DNA from: Akkermansiaceae bacterium
GTDB taxonomy: Bacteria; Verrucomicrobiota; Verrucomicrobiia; Verrucomicrobiales; Akkermansiaceae
Assembly: GCA_903827375.1 (NCBI GenBank)
Contig: CAIKHZ010000162.1
Location: 1-33,739 of the forward strand
Direction: 5' to 3'
DNA length: 33,739 nt
Made by a program: the position numbers and the translations under genes. Position 1 is the stretch's first letter. Every line of letters starts with the position of its first letter. The notes under the pieces were generated by a model, which was not told the origin of the DNA, searched no databases, and saw only the letters and a program-made list of their open reading frames with translations. Of this stretch, positions 1 through 8,708 are shown piece after piece.

Positions 1-87
1 CTACCCAAGAACATCCCAGCCGCGGGTCCCGATGTAGTCACGCGGGTGAAGCTTCAAGACCGCCGCAAAACGAGCAAAAAACCCTGA
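1..87 (+). CDS. 3' end of an unknown gene (partial)
   Basis: Reading frame 1 is open from the first base to a TGA at 85-87 and encodes a 28-residue tail ending in a basic stretch (DRRKTSKKP). A lysine-rich C-terminus fits a genuine gene end, but there is too little sequence to assign a family. A second frame stays open to about position 117 and cannot be excluded. The remaining bases up to the operator near 173 show no clear feature. Confidence 0.3.
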   Translation, partial: LPKNIPAAGPDVVTRVKLQDRRKTSKKP

Positions 88-172
88 TTTTAAAAGGAAA
101 ACCGGGATGATTGAGTGTCGGCAAAGTCTGGAAGTTCCGTCAAAAATGGAAAATTCCGGACTCCGGCAAAAA

Positions 173-198
173 CAAGAATCAATTTAGAATAATTCTTG
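173..198 (+). promoter_or_regulatory. Fur/PerR-like operator and promoter region before the regulator gene
   Basis: An AT-rich island interrupts GC-rich DNA 35 bases before the regulator start. It contains a perfect 5-1-5 inverted repeat, AGAAT-A-ATTCT (186-196). In its wider frame TTAGAATAATTCTTG (184-198) it matches 10 of 14 defined bases of the 7-1-7 PerR box. CAAGAAT at 173-179 and ATTCTTG at 192-198 form a second inverted pair. TAGAAT (185-190) could serve as a -10 element, so a bound repressor would block transcription. No good -35 is seen. Inference: autoregulation of the regulator-suf operon. Confidence 0.45.
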
Positions 199-232
199 CT
201 ATTGGCATTTTTGCGGGTAATTTCCCGCCGCC

Positions 233-661
233 ATGCAAGTAAAACCCACATCCAAGAGCGCCAACCCGGGATCTTCCGAGGATGCGTCCGGGCTGCGCAT
301 GACGCGGCAACGGCAGGAGGTTTACCGGGTATTGCTGGCGCAACGGGACCACCCGACGGCCAACGACGTGTTCATGCGGGTGAAGGACGGGTTGCCGCAC
401 ATTTCTCTGGCGACGGTGTACAACTGTCTGGAGGTGCTCGTCGAACATCGCTTGGTGCGGCAGGTGAATTTCGAGCGCGAACCATCGCGCTATTGCCCCA
501 ACCTCGAAGAACACTGCCATTTTCACGACCAACACACCGGCGTCATCCACGATGTGAAATTCAAACCCGGCGTCCGCCTTGGTGACGTGCTCGATCTGCC
601 CAACGGGGCGGTCATCGAGGACGTGGAAATCAATCTTCGCGGCCAATTGAGCTTGGCCTGA
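233..661 (+). CDS. Fur-family transcriptional regulator
   Basis: This 142-residue protein has the Fur/PerR layout. A winged-helix N-terminal half carries the recognition segment LATVYNCLEVL, and the C-terminal half holds a His-rich metal site (HCHFHDQH near residue 90). The CxxC pairs that bind structural zinc in most Fur and PerR proteins are absent. Only three cysteines are present and none are paired, as in Irr-like and some other divergent members. It lies 74 bases before sufC on the same strand, so it probably controls iron-sulfur cluster assembly in response to iron or peroxide. An operator-like inverted repeat lies just upstream. There is no Shine-Dalgarno sequence. The family assignment is firm, but the sensed signal is unknown. 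Confidence 0.88.
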   Translation: MQVKPTSKSANPGSSEDASGLRMTRQRQEVYRVLLAQRDHPTANDVFMRVKDGLPHISLATVYNCLEVLVEHRLVRQVNFEREPSRYCPNLEEHCHFHDQHTGVIHDVKFKPGVRLGDVLDLPNGAVIEDVEINLRGQLSLA

Positions 662-735
662 TCTGTCTTTCCCCCTAAACCGCCCGCCTCCCACTCCCCC
701 CTCCTCCTTTTCCCAACCATCCGCCACCCCACCTC

Positions 736-1488
736 ATGAGCCTGCACATCCACGACCTCCGCGCAACCCTCGAAGACGGCACCGAAATCCTCAAGGGCGT
801 GACCCTCGATATCCCCAAAGGCGAAGTCCATGCCATCATGGGCCCTAACGGCTCAGGCAAAAGCACCCTCTCCAAGGTCATCGCCGGCCACGAAGGCTAC
901 CTCGTCACCGGAGGTTCGGTCACCCTCGATGGCCAGGACATTTTTTCGATGTCCATCGATGAACGCTCGCGTGCCGGCATTTTTCTCGCCTTCCAATATC
1001 CGTCGGAAGTCCCCGGCGTTTCCAACGCCAACTTCATCCGCGCCGCGCTTCAGGCCCGCCTGCCCCAAGGCGAGGAGCTCGACGCCGTGGCCTACTACCA
1101 CCGCCTCTACGCCAAGATGGATTTGCTGGAGATCGACCGCAAGTTCACAGCCCGTTCGGTCAACGAAGGGTTTTCCGGCGGTGAGAAAAAGCGCAATGAA
1201 GTCCTCCAACTCATGATGCTTGAACCGCTCTACGGCATCCTCGATGAAACCGATTCCGGCCTCGATATCGATGCCTTGAAAATCGTCGCCAAGGGCGTCA
1301 ATGCCATGCGGGCACCGCATCGCGGGTTTCTGCTTATCACTCATTACCAACGGCTGTTGGATTACATCAAACCGGATTACGTCCACGTGATGGCCGAGGG
1401 ACGGATCGTCCGCTCCGGCGGCCCGGAACTCGCCCACGAATTGGAAAAAGACGGCTACGAATTCCTCAAGGATCTCGCCCCCGCCTGA
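736..1488 (+). CDS. sufC: SufC, Fe-S cluster assembly ATPase
   Basis: SufC is the ABC-type ATPase that drives the SufBCD scaffold during iron-sulfur cluster assembly in the cytoplasm. The 250-residue length is normal. Walker A is GPNGSGKST (36-44), the signature region contains FSGGEKKR (146-153), Walker B is [15 protein letters not shown] (165-179) with catalytic E171, and the H-loop histidine is H203. All ATPase motifs are intact. The 74-base leader after the regulator is almost purely pyrimidine and has no Shine-Dalgarno sequence. sufB follows after 38 bases, so the genes form one operon. Confidence 0.97.
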   Translation: MSLHIHDLRATLEDGTEILKGVTLDIPKGEVHAIMGPNGSGKSTLSKVIAGHEGYLVTGGSVTLDGQDIFSMSIDERSRAGIFLAFQYPSEVPGVSNANFIRAALQARLPQGEELDAVAYYHRLYAKMDLLEIDRKFTARSVNEGFSGGEKKRNEVLQLMMLEPLYGILDETDSGLDIDALKIVAKGVNAMRAPHRGFLLITHYQRLLDYIKPDYVHVMAEGRIVRSGGPELAHELEKDGYEFLKDLAPA

Positions 1489-1526
1489 GCCTCACACCTT
1501 TCAGTCTTCAACTTTCAACTTCTCCC

Positions 1527-2963
1527 ATGTCCTATCAGCCCAGTGCCACTCTTGACGCGGAAACCCACGATGCGATCTCAGTTGACCGCAGCAAGGGCGA
1601 CTTCACCTTTCCCGAGCGCAACAAGCTCGACGCCGGCCGCGGCCTCACCGACAAGACCGTGGATTATATCTGCAATGTGAAGAACGACCCCCCATGGCTG
1701 CGCGAGTTCCGCCACAAGGCACTAAAGGTATTCCTCGAAAAACCCATGCCCACCCACTGGGCTAGCAAGGATTTGGAAAATATCAACTTCGACGAGATTC
1801 GCTATTATCTATCCGACGGCGAAAAGCCGAAGCGCTCGTGGGACGATGTGCCCGATGATATCAAGCGCACCTTCGACCGCCTCGGCATCCCCCAGCAAGA
1901 GCGGGCGTTTCTGGCCGGGGTGGAAGCCCAGTACGATTCGGAAGCGGCCTATTCCAACGTCAAGGATGAGCTGACGAAGCAGGGCGTCATTTTCGTCAAC
2001 TCCACCGAGGGCCTGCACCAGCACGAGGAGGTGTTTAGGCCGTGGTTCGGCAAGGTGATCCCCACCTCCGACAATAAGTTCTCGGCACTCAATTCAGCAG
2101 TTTTTTCCGGCGGCTCGTTCATCTATATTCCCAAGGGCGTCAAACTCAAACAACCGCTGCAGGCATACTTCCGCATCAATTCGGAAAACTTCGGCCAGTT
2201 CGAGCGCACCCTCATCATTGCTGACGAAGGGGCCGAATTGATGTACATGGAAGGCTGCACCGCTCCCAAGTTCGAAACCGCCACCCTCCACTCCGCGGTG
2301 GTCGAACTCGTCGCCCTCAAAGGCGCAAAAATCCAGTACGTCACCGTCCAAAACTGGTCGTCCAACGTGTTCAACCTGGTAACCAAACGCGGCCTCGCCA
2401 TGGAAGATGCTGAAGTGCGTTGGATCGATTGCAACATCGGTTCGCGCCTAACCATCAAGTACCCGGGCGTTATCATGAAGGGCCGCCGCGCCCGTGGCGA
2501 AGTCATCTCCATCGCCCTCGCCAACACCGGCCAGCACCAGGACACCGGTGCCAAGATGATCCACGCCGCCGACGAAACCACCTCTAACATCGTCTCAAAA
2601 TCCATTTCGGTGGGCAAGGGACGCGCCACCTACCGCGGCCAGGTTCACATTCCCAAACACCTCAAGGGCTGCAAAAATAACACCGAGTGCGACGCCCTGC
2701 TCATCAACACCAACAGCCGCACCGACACCTATCCGGCCATCACCGTCAAGGGCAACCGCCACTCCACCCAGCACGAGGCTTCCGTCTCCCAGGTGTCCGA
2801 AGATATGCTCTTCTATCTGATGCAACGCGGCCTTAACCAGGGCCAGGCGATGTCGCTGGCCGTCAACGGCTTCATCAACGACCTGGTGCGCGAATTCCCC
2901 ATGGAATATTCAGTCGAACTCAAACGCCTCATCGACCTCGAAATGGAAGGCTCGGTGGGCTGA
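1527..2963 (+). CDS. sufB: SufB, Fe-S cluster scaffold subunit
   Basis: SufB forms the SufBC2D complex and carries the nascent cluster. The 478-residue protein is full length. It has the family's central right-handed beta-helix region and conserved segments such as YMEGCTAP (240-247) and NNTECDALL (384-392). These place C244 and C388 where SufB proteins carry functional cysteines; the assignment is by family comparison from memory. The ATG follows a C/T-rich leader without a Shine-Dalgarno sequence. sufD starts 19 bases downstream. Confidence 0.97.
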   Translation: MSYQPSATLDAETHDAISVDRSKGDFTFPERNKLDAGRGLTDKTVDYICNVKNDPPWLREFRHKALKVFLEKPMPTHWASKDLENINFDEIRYYLSDGEKPKRSWDDVPDDIKRTFDRLGIPQQERAFLAGVEAQYDSEAAYSNVKDELTKQGVIFVNSTEGLHQHEEVFRPWFGKVIPTSDNKFSALNSAVFSGGSFIYIPKGVKLKQPLQAYFRINSENFGQFERTLIIADEGAELMYMEGCTAPKFETATLHSAVVELVALKGAKIQYVTVQNWSSNVFNLVTKRGLAMEDAEVRWIDCNIGSRLTIKYPGVIMKGRRARGEVISIALANTGQHQDTGAKMIHAADETTSNIVSKSISVGKGRATYRGQVHIPKHLKGCKNNTECDALLINTNSRTDTYPAITVKGNRHSTQHEASVSQVSEDMLFYLMQRGLNQGQAMSLAVNGFINDLVREFPMEYSVELKRLIDLEMEGSVG

Positions 2964-2982
2964 TATTGAAACTTCTCATCTC

Positions 2983-4365
2983 ATGAATTCCCCAGTGCCA
3001 GCCCCAACCCCTTCCGCCGCCTTGCCCGCCTTACCCGCTTGGTTCACCAGCCGCCAGCAGGCGGCTTGGAGCCGTTACCTAGCGATCCCCACACCCAAGC
3101 GCGGCGATGAGATGTGGCGGTTTTCCAACATCAAGCAACTCGATTTCACTGGGTTTTCACGGAGCACGGGCGTCCCGGCTGTGAAAGAAGACGGCGCGAC
3201 CAGCTTGTCCCCGCATGAGAAGACAGGCATCCTGCCCGTCATCCCTGACAGGCAGGATGCCTGTCTTCCCTTGGATCTGATCGCCCGCTCCAGCGGCCTG
3301 GAAGACACGGCTGCCAAGCTCATTTTCATCAATGAAACCCTCGTCCACTCGCAATCCAGCTTGCCCGCCGGGGTGCTGTGCCTGTCATTGGCGGAGGCCT
3401 TGGTGAGCCACAGCGCGCTGGTGGAAACGCATTTCATGAAGCAGGAGCCGCGCCTTGGTTCCGCAAAATTTGCCGCGCTGCACGAGGCGTCAGTGGTCAA
3501 CGGGGTGTTCGTACATGTGCCGGACGATGTCGAAGTTGCCCATCCGATTGAAATCCACCACTGGCTGGCTGGCTCCAACACCCTGATTTTTCCACATACC
3601 TTGGTGGTTACGGGCCGCCATGCCAAAGTGCGCGTCGTCGAGATGTTTCGCTCGGCCGATGACCTCCAACCCGGCCTCGCCATCGCTTTCAACGATTTGG
3701 CAGCAGGCCCCGGCTCCAAGCTCGATTATGTGGCGATCCAGGCGTTCAACGAGCTCAGCCGGGTCATCCAGATCAACGAGACTGCGGCTGCCCGTGATGC
3801 CACCACCACCGGCTTTGTCCTCAATACCGGGGCGGCCTGGGCCCGCAACGAGTCGCTGTCCCGCCTTGAAGGCCCCGGTGCCCGTTCAGACATGCTTTCG
3901 GTGTCCATCGCAGCTCACGCCCAGGAATACGACCAGCGCACATTCCAACATCACGTGTCGCCGGGCGCATTTTCCGACTTGCTTTACAAGAATTTGCTTT
4001 ACGATTTTGCGGGCACGATTTTCTCCGGGCTCATATCAGTGGACGAGGGGGCGCATCACACCGATGCCTATCAGACATGTCGCAATCTGCTGATGAGCGA
4101 CACCTGCGAGGCCAACTCAATGCCCGGTCTCGAGATCAACGCAGACCAGGTGAAGTGCTCGCACGGCAGCACCTCGTCCCAAATCAGCGAGGAGGAAATC
4201 TTCTATCTGCGGGCCCGCGGCATCGACTCCGCCGCCGCCCGCCAACTCATCGCCCGCGGATTTTCCATCGAGGTGCTGGCACGACTTGGAGACGAGCCGC
4301 TGGAATCGCTCGTCATCGGCTTCATGGACGAAAAGTTCGCCTCCATCGCCAAAGCCAGCAACTGA
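2983..4365 (+). CDS. sufD: SufD, Fe-S assembly subunit with an in-frame repeat insertion
   Basis: SufD pairs with SufB in the SufBC2D scaffold. The C-terminal two thirds are typical, including LLMSDTCEANSMPGLEIN (369-386) and KCSHG, whose H394 corresponds to the functionally important histidine of the family. Residues about 61-98 do not look like SufD: they are encoded by a palindromic intergenic-type repeat, and the reading frame continues cleanly through it. The inserted segment lies in the variable N-terminal region between GDEMWRFSNIKQLDF and the resumed helix, so the protein is probably functional. No sufS, sufU/E or sufA follows, so the cysteine desulfurase must be encoded elsewhere. 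Confidence 0.95.
   Translation: MNSPVPAPTPSAALPALPAWFTSRQQAAWSRYLAIPTPKRGDEMWRFSNIKQLDFTGFSRSTGVPAVKEDGATSLSPHEKTGILPVIPDRQDACLPLDLIARSSGLEDTAAKLIFINETLVHSQSSLPAGVLCLSLAEALVSHSALVETHFMKQEPRLGSAKFAALHEASVVNGVFVHVPDDVEVAHPIEIHHWLAGSNTLIFPHTLVVTGRHAKVRVVEMFRSADDLQPGLAIAFNDLAAGPGSKLDYVAIQAFNELSRVIQINETAAARDATTTGFVLNTGAAWARNESLSRLEGPGARSDMLSVSIAAHAQEYDQRTFQHHVSPGAFSDLLYKNLLYDFAGTIFSGLISVDEGAHHTDAYQTCRNLLMSDTCEANSMPGLEINADQVKCSHGSTSSQISEEEIFYLRARGIDSAAARQLIARGFSIEVLARLGDEPLESLVIGFMDEKFASIAKASN
3168..3268. repeat. Palindromic repeat element inserted in sufD
   Basis: Bases 3219-3236 (GAAGACAGGCATCCTGCC) and 3251-3268 are perfect 18-bp inverted arms. The pairing continues, after one mismatch, with GTC/GAC (3238-3240 and 3247-3249), leaving a 6-base loop. 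A GGCGTCCCG module lies just upstream at 3169-3177. Both modules recur together at 25009-25041. The insertion keeps the sufD frame and encodes a peptide containing TGILPV and DRQDACLP. Confidence 0.85.
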
Positions 4366-4426
4366 TGCCAGACTCTGACAACATTGCTGTTGACCTCGCC
4401 CTCCGGAGCTGTCATCCACGCGTGGC

Positions 4427-5293
4427 GTGAAAAAGTATTTCCAATCCGGCATCATCCTTGTTCTCATCCTGTGGCTCTTCGGAGCCATGATCTACCTGCC
4501 ATCCACCGAAGGGAAACTGCAGGAAGCTGCCAGAGTGAAATTGGCGGCTGCCAAAGGCGGCGTATTCGCCAAGGTCTCGGCCGAGTTCAGTGGCCAGCAG
4601 GCAATCCTCACCGGAGCGGTGGCCACTGCTGCGGAAAAAGCCCAGGCACAAGCCCTCATCGAGAACCACCTCCGCCTGCCGGGTTGGTTCACCGGTAACA
4701 TGAATCCAGTCACCGGGGTGACCAATCACATTGCGGTGGATCCCGAACACGCCCCCTTCCGGCCGCAGCCGTGGCTCATTCTCACACTTTATGGTGGGAA
4801 CCAGCGCCTCGACGGGGTGCTGCCCTCCGCAGGACAACGCCAAGACCTCCTCAGCACCATCGTCAGCAAGTTGCCCCCACCGGTCACACCGCTCAACGAC
4901 CAGATTGCGGTTGCGGAAACCGCCCTTGCCGCCACCAACTGGGAAGCCACCCAGGCGGAGGTTCCTGACCTAACGGCTACACCCAACGAAGAACGCGCCA
5001 TCGCTGTGACCACCTGTGATGGCAAATGGAGCACGCTCCCGGCTACGGCCACCGACGCCGAAATTGCGGCTGCACTCAAGGCCAGCAAGGTGCCAGAGAA
5101 CGAAATCACCCACGCCTTGGCCAAGCTGCGTTCTTGGAAAAATCTCACGCCCGAGGAAATCAAACAACAAGCTGAGCAAAAGGCCGCCGCCGATGCTGCC
5201 GCCAAAGCCAAGACCAAGCCGTCACTCGCGCCTAACAAAAATCTCGGTCCCTTCAAAGGTCCCAACGGTGGTCTGGGCCCTTCCCCAAGATAA
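4427..5293 (+). CDS. Membrane-anchored protein with a BON-like domain
   Basis: The 288-residue protein starts with GTG. The first residues (MKKYFQSG) lead into one hydrophobic helix at about 8-24, giving an inner-membrane anchor or uncleaved signal. Residues about 30-104 resemble a BON domain: an amphipathic helix, the strand AILTGAVATAAEKAQA, and an ending strand VTNHIAVD. BON domains occur in periplasmic, envelope-associated proteins. Residues 105-220 are unassigned, and the tail is Ala/Lys-rich then Gly/Pro-rich, probably disordered. The gene lies 61 bases after sufD and 48 before the coiled-coil gene. No specific function can be assigned. Confidence 0.75.
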   Translation: MKKYFQSGIILVLILWLFGAMIYLPSTEGKLQEAARVKLAAAKGGVFAKVSAEFSGQQAILTGAVATAAEKAQAQALIENHLRLPGWFTGNMNPVTGVTNHIAVDPEHAPFRPQPWLILTLYGGNQRLDGVLPSAGQRQDLLSTIVSKLPPPVTPLNDQIAVAETALAATNWEATQAEVPDLTATPNEERAIAVTTCDGKWSTLPATATDAEIAAALKASKVPENEITHALAKLRSWKNLTPEEIKQQAEQKAAADAAAKAKTKPSLAPNKNLGPFKGPNGGLGPSPR

Positions 5294-5341
5294 TCCGTCC
5301 CCTCCCCTCATCCGCAGCAACTCCCATCCCACCACCCCATC

Positions 5342-6739
5342 ATGATCGCAGAAATCCTCCCAGGCAACCTCTGGCTTGTCATCAAATTTCTCCCACTCCT
5401 TGGCATCACCGCCTTGCTCTTTGGTTTGTTCGGCTGGTGGCTGCGCCGCAAATTCCACGCCCCGATAGTCTCTAGCAGCAAACCGAGCGCCCCCGATGAC
5501 CTGCCGGCCCGCGATCGCGCCAAAAAACTCGAGCATGCCTTGGCCAAGTCCGAAACGACCCAAAAATCCCTCAAGCACGAACTCGAAACCCTCCAGGCCA
5601 AGAGCGTCTCCAAACAAGCCCTCGATAAAGCCACCAAGGATCTCGCCGACGCCCAGCACCGCCTGGAGGCCGACCTCAAACGCATCCAGGCCCTTGAAGC
5701 CGAACTCAAAAAGGCCCGCGAAGCCCTCAACACGCTCAACTCCAATACCGCCGAGGCCAATAGAGGCCAGCGCGACCGCACATTCGTCCTCGAAAACGAG
5801 CTGTCCAAAACCCGCGAAGCCCTCGCCATCCTCGAGGCCCGCCCCGATAACTCACTCGCCCTCCAATCCGAAGTTGACCGCCTCCGCGAGACCCTCACCA
5901 ATTCCACCCGCGTCATCGGTGAATTGCGCAAACAGGAATCCACCACCGCCCAAGCCTTGGCCAAAACCCAAGCCCAACTCGAGGCCGCCACCCAGCAAGC
6001 CGCCTCCTCAACCGCCGCCGTCAGCCTGCTGCCCGCCATGGAGGCCGCTGAACGCCTCTCGCGCAAACCCGCCAAAGAACCCGTCTCCACCAAGGTCGCC
6101 GACGCCAAAGAAGCCGTCGAACGCCTCCAGGCACTCAACGCTCAAAAAGAAGCCGAACGCCTCGCCGCTGAACAAGCCGCCGCTGTCAGAAATTCCCAGG
6201 ACCGCCTAGCCGCCCAACAAGCCGCCCAACAAGCCGCAGCAGCCGCAGCAGCAGAACAAGCCGCACAAGCCGCCGCCGAACAAGCAGCCGCTGCCGCCGA
6301 GCAGGAGCGCCTAGCTGCTGAACAAGCCGCCGAACAAGCAGCCGCTGCCGCCGAGCAGGAGCGCCTAGCTGCTGAACAAGCCGCCGCTGCTGAGCAGGAG
6401 CGCCATGCAGCAGAGCAAGCCGCAGCAGAACAAGCCGCAGCAGAACAAGCCGCAGCAGCAGTAGCAGAACAGGAGCGCCTGGCTACTGAGCAAGCTGCCG
6501 AACAAGCCGCCGCTGAGGAGGAACGCCTGGCCGCCGAACAAGCCGCTGCCGCCGCCGCCGCCGCTGCCGCTGCCGCAGCCGAGTTGGCTGCCGCTGCCGA
6601 AACCGAGGTGCCAGCACCCGTTGCGGCTCAACAAATCGAGTTGGAACTCCCCCCTTCCGAAGCAACTTCTGAAGCAAGCGCGGACCCCATCCTTGCGGTT
6701 GGGACGGAGCAGCCTCACGACACGAATTCTCCCGGCTGA
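5342..6739 (+). CDS. Membrane-anchored Ala/Gln/Glu-rich coiled-coil protein
   Basis: This is a 465-residue protein with one transmembrane helix (about 11-33, followed by basic RRKFH), a heptad-type coiled coil (about 55-270), and a very long Ala/Gln/Glu segment (about 275-420) with repeats of the type AAEQERLAAEQ. The C-terminus is acidic and Pro/Ser-rich. The layout resembles TolA-like spacer proteins, but no TolA C-terminal domain is present. The repetitive part contains an exact 54-bp tandem duplication. The upstream leader is C-rich with no Shine-Dalgarno sequence. It probably forms an operon with the BON-like gene. A structural or envelope-spanning role is inference only. Confidence 0.8.
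   Translation: MIAEILPGNLWLVIKFLPLLGITALLFGLFGWWLRRKFHAPIVSSSKPSAPDDLPARDRAKKLEHALAKSETTQKSLKHELETLQAKSVSKQALDKATKDLADAQHRLEADLKRIQALEAELKKAREALNTLNSNTAEANRGQRDRTFVLENELSKTREALAILEARPDNSLALQSEVDRLRETLTNSTRVIGELRKQESTTAQALAKTQAQLEAATQQAASSTAAVSLLPAMEAAERLSRKPAKEPVSTKVADAKEAVERLQALNAQKEAERLAAEQAAAVRNSQDRLAAQQAAQQAAAAAAAEQAAQAAAEQAAAAAEQERLAAEQAAEQAAAAAEQERLAAEQAAAAEQERHAAEQAAAEQAAAEQAAAAVAEQERLATEQAAEQAAAEEERLAAEQAAAAAAAAAAAAAELAAAAETEVPAPVAAQQIELELPPSEATSEASADPILAVGTEQPHDTNSPG
6272..6379 (+). repeat. Exact 54-bp tandem duplication inside the coiled-coil gene
   Basis: Bases 6272-6325 are repeated without change at 6326-6379. Each copy encodes 18 residues, so the frame is preserved. The identity, synonymous positions included, indicates a recent event within an already repetitive region. 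Confidence 0.9.
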
Positions 6740-6767
6740 CCCACAGCGCGCAGCTCTGAACCATCTG

Positions 6768-7004
6768 ATGAGGCGCTGGTGGCTGCGGCTGGTGGCGACA
6801 TCGATCGGGCTAGGCTTCGTGTGGCTGACAATGGTGTTGGTGTGCCTGTTAGAAACATCGGTTATGTGGACGGGAGCGTCACTTCAAGCCGTAGATGGTG
6901 ACGCGCTGAAGCATCAGAGGGTGGGGAGAGTCGGCTTGGGTTTCCAACTTGATGAAGCGGGCTGGTTGCCCTGGCGCATCGATGCCAGCTTCGAAATGAG
7001 TTAG
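6768..7004 (+). CDS. Candidate small membrane protein or gene remnant
   Basis: A 79-residue frame starts at ATG 6768. Its N-terminus is basic (MRRWWLRL) and is followed by a strongly hydrophobic helix of about 22 residues, as in a real membrane anchor. The last 42 residues run antisense to the end of the fucosidase gene and look random. It may be the 5' end of a gene cut off where the minus-strand carbohydrate cluster begins, or a chance frame. No Shine-Dalgarno sequence or family was recognised. Confidence 0.28.
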   Translation: MRRWWLRLVATSIGLGFVWLTMVLVCLLETSVMWTGASLQAVDGDALKHQRVGRVGLGFQLDEAGWLPWRIDASFEMS

Positions 7005-8702
7005 AGGGACGACCCATGTTGATTCCCAGGTTTTGGCGCGCCAGACTTCCTGCCAGAGTTGGCCGTCCTGAGAGACTGAAAGGATCAAGCCTGTGGTCCG
7101 GCGCTCATTGGGGCGGTTGTCGATTTCCACCAAGTTGAGGGTTTTGACCGCCCCGAGGTCGATCTTCGCCCACGGGTTCTTTTCGTCGCCGGTATGAAAT
7201 GCAAAATCCAGTTTGTCGCCGGTGAAGAGACGCGGGTGATTGGCGGCATTATCCCAGGGCGAGCTGGAACTGATTTCCAACTTGGCAACGTCACTGAGAA
7301 TGGCCCCGTGCTCGGAAAGATATCCCTTGGGCACCTTAGCCACCCCGATGATGCGGCCGGCTTCGACCGGTTGATCCAAGGTCAGTTCGATCACTGTGAC
7401 CGGGGTATCACGATCCTTCGCGGCCACTTCGATGGAGAGTTCGTCGGCGCTTTGTTTGAAAGTAGCCTGAGCCCCGGTGAGCGTGCGGGCCGACACAACT
7501 TTGTAAGGAAGGGCATCAAATGCGAGTCCCGTCTTGGGCCAGTCATAGATATGCAAAAATAGCTTGTTGCCCTTGTGGCAGGATCCGCCCCAACTCCCGT
7601 TACGATAGGGACCGCCGCGAGTGCTGTAGATTCCCTGACCATACTTTTTCAGCCACTCGCCCATGGCTCGTGCGACTTTGGCCTCGCCGTCGGCGAAGGT
7701 GCCATCAGGCCGAGGCCCGAAGTTTAGCAACAGGTTGCCACCGCCGGTGGTGCAACTCACCAACATTCGGATGCAATCCTCCGGCCCCCGGAAGCCATCC
7801 TCGCCATGATAGGACCAACCTTGGCCGACGTGGATACACGACTCCCAGTCTTTGGCCAGGTCCATCGCGCCGATGCTACCCTCAGGCGTATAGTAGTCGC
7901 CCTGGGTCATCTTGGCGATTTCGGGAGTGGCCGGCCCGCGGTCTTCCGGGCTTTTTGGTCCGCAGAATTTTGCGGCCCGGTCATTGACGATGAGTTTGGG
8001 ATGCAGTTGATACATCATTGAGAAGAGCTCGTCGAACTTCCACTTGCCCCAGTCCTGGCCGCCGACGTGGTCGAACCACATCACGTCCACCTCGCCGTAG
8101 TTGGTTAGCAACTCTCTGACCTGCGTTCGGTAAAACTCGTCGTATTTCACATTGTCGCCGACCAGATAATCCGGGTGCCACCAATCGCGAGTCGAGTAAT
8201 AGAGGCCGAGTTTCATGCCTTGTTTGTGGCAGGCATCAGCGTAGGCTCGCACAATGTCTTTGGCATACGGACTGGCCATGATATCATGGTCAGATACCTT
8301 GGAATCGAATTGGGCAAACCCGTCGTGGTGCTTGGCAATGAGCACCATGTACTTCATCCCAGATGCCTTTGCGAAGCGGACCCATTCCTCTGCATTGTAT
8401 TTGGTTGGATTGAATTGCTTGTAGTAGTTGTCATACACCGGGTCTATGCCGCGAGGGGATTGGATGCCATTGATGTCCCAGGGACGGTTAGCCTGGCGGT
8501 CCCAACCAATCTCCTTGGACCCCACAGAGCACGGGCCCCAGTGAATGAACATGCCAAATTTGGCGTCGCGAAACCATTGCATGCGCTCGTCACGCTGGGC
8601 GGTGGATTCATGGATTTGTGGAACTTTTGATAGATCGGCCGCTCCTAGAGAGCTGGAGATCAGCAGCAGCGTGAACAAGCTGTGGCGTATGGTTGAATGC
8701 AT
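6879..8702 (-). CDS. Alpha-L-fucosidase (GH29) with C-terminal discoidin-like domain, exported
   Basis: GH29 enzymes remove alpha-L-fucose by a retaining mechanism. The chosen start gives 607 residues. An upstream ATG at 8780 would overlap the sulfatase gene and lacks a signal sequence in front. Residues 1-22 form a signal peptide. The catalytic (beta/alpha)8 domain (about 30-370) contains FGMFIHWGP (49-57), KHHDGF (124-129) and DVMWFDH, whose D211 is the likely nucleophile. A beta-sandwich follows (about 375-460), then a discoidin (F5/8C)-like domain (about 480-607), probably for sugar binding. It is last in the minus-strand cluster, 28 bases after the sulfatase, and probably acts in the periplasm or at the surface. 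The acid/base residue was not assigned. Confidence 0.93.
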   Translation of the reverse strand: MHSTIRHSLFTLLLISSSLGAADLSKVPQIHESTAQRDERMQWFRDAKFGMFIHWGPCSVGSKEIGWDRQANRPWDINGIQSPRGIDPVYDNYYKQFNPTKYNAEEWVRFAKASGMKYMVLIAKHHDGFAQFDSKVSDHDIMASPYAKDIVRAYADACHKQGMKLGLYYSTRDWWHPDYLVGDNVKYDEFYRTQVRELLTNYGEVDVMWFDHVGGQDWGKWKFDELFSMMYQLHPKLIVNDRAAKFCGPKSPEDRGPATPEIAKMTQGDYYTPEGSIGAMDLAKDWESCIHVGQGWSYHGEDGFRGPEDCIRMLVSCTTGGGNLLLNFGPRPDGTFADGEAKVARAMGEWLKKYGQGIYSTRGGPYRNGSWGGSCHKGNKLFLHIYDWPKTGLAFDALPYKVVSARTLTGAQATFKQSADELSIEVAAKDRDTPVTVIELTLDQPVEAGRIIGVAKVPKGYLSEHGAILSDVAKLEISSSSPWDNAANHPRLFTGDKLDFAFHTGDEKNPWAKIDLGAVKTLNLVEIDNRPNERRTTGLILSVSQDGQLWQEVWRAKTWESTWVVPLTHFEAGIDAPGQPARFIKLETQADSPHPLMLQRVTIYGLK

Positions 8703-8708
8703 GACGTT

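Noticed and set aside
6200-6600. CRISPR-like repeated region
   Set aside because: The repeats are in-frame Ala/Gln/Glu codons without unique spacers, and no cas genes are present.
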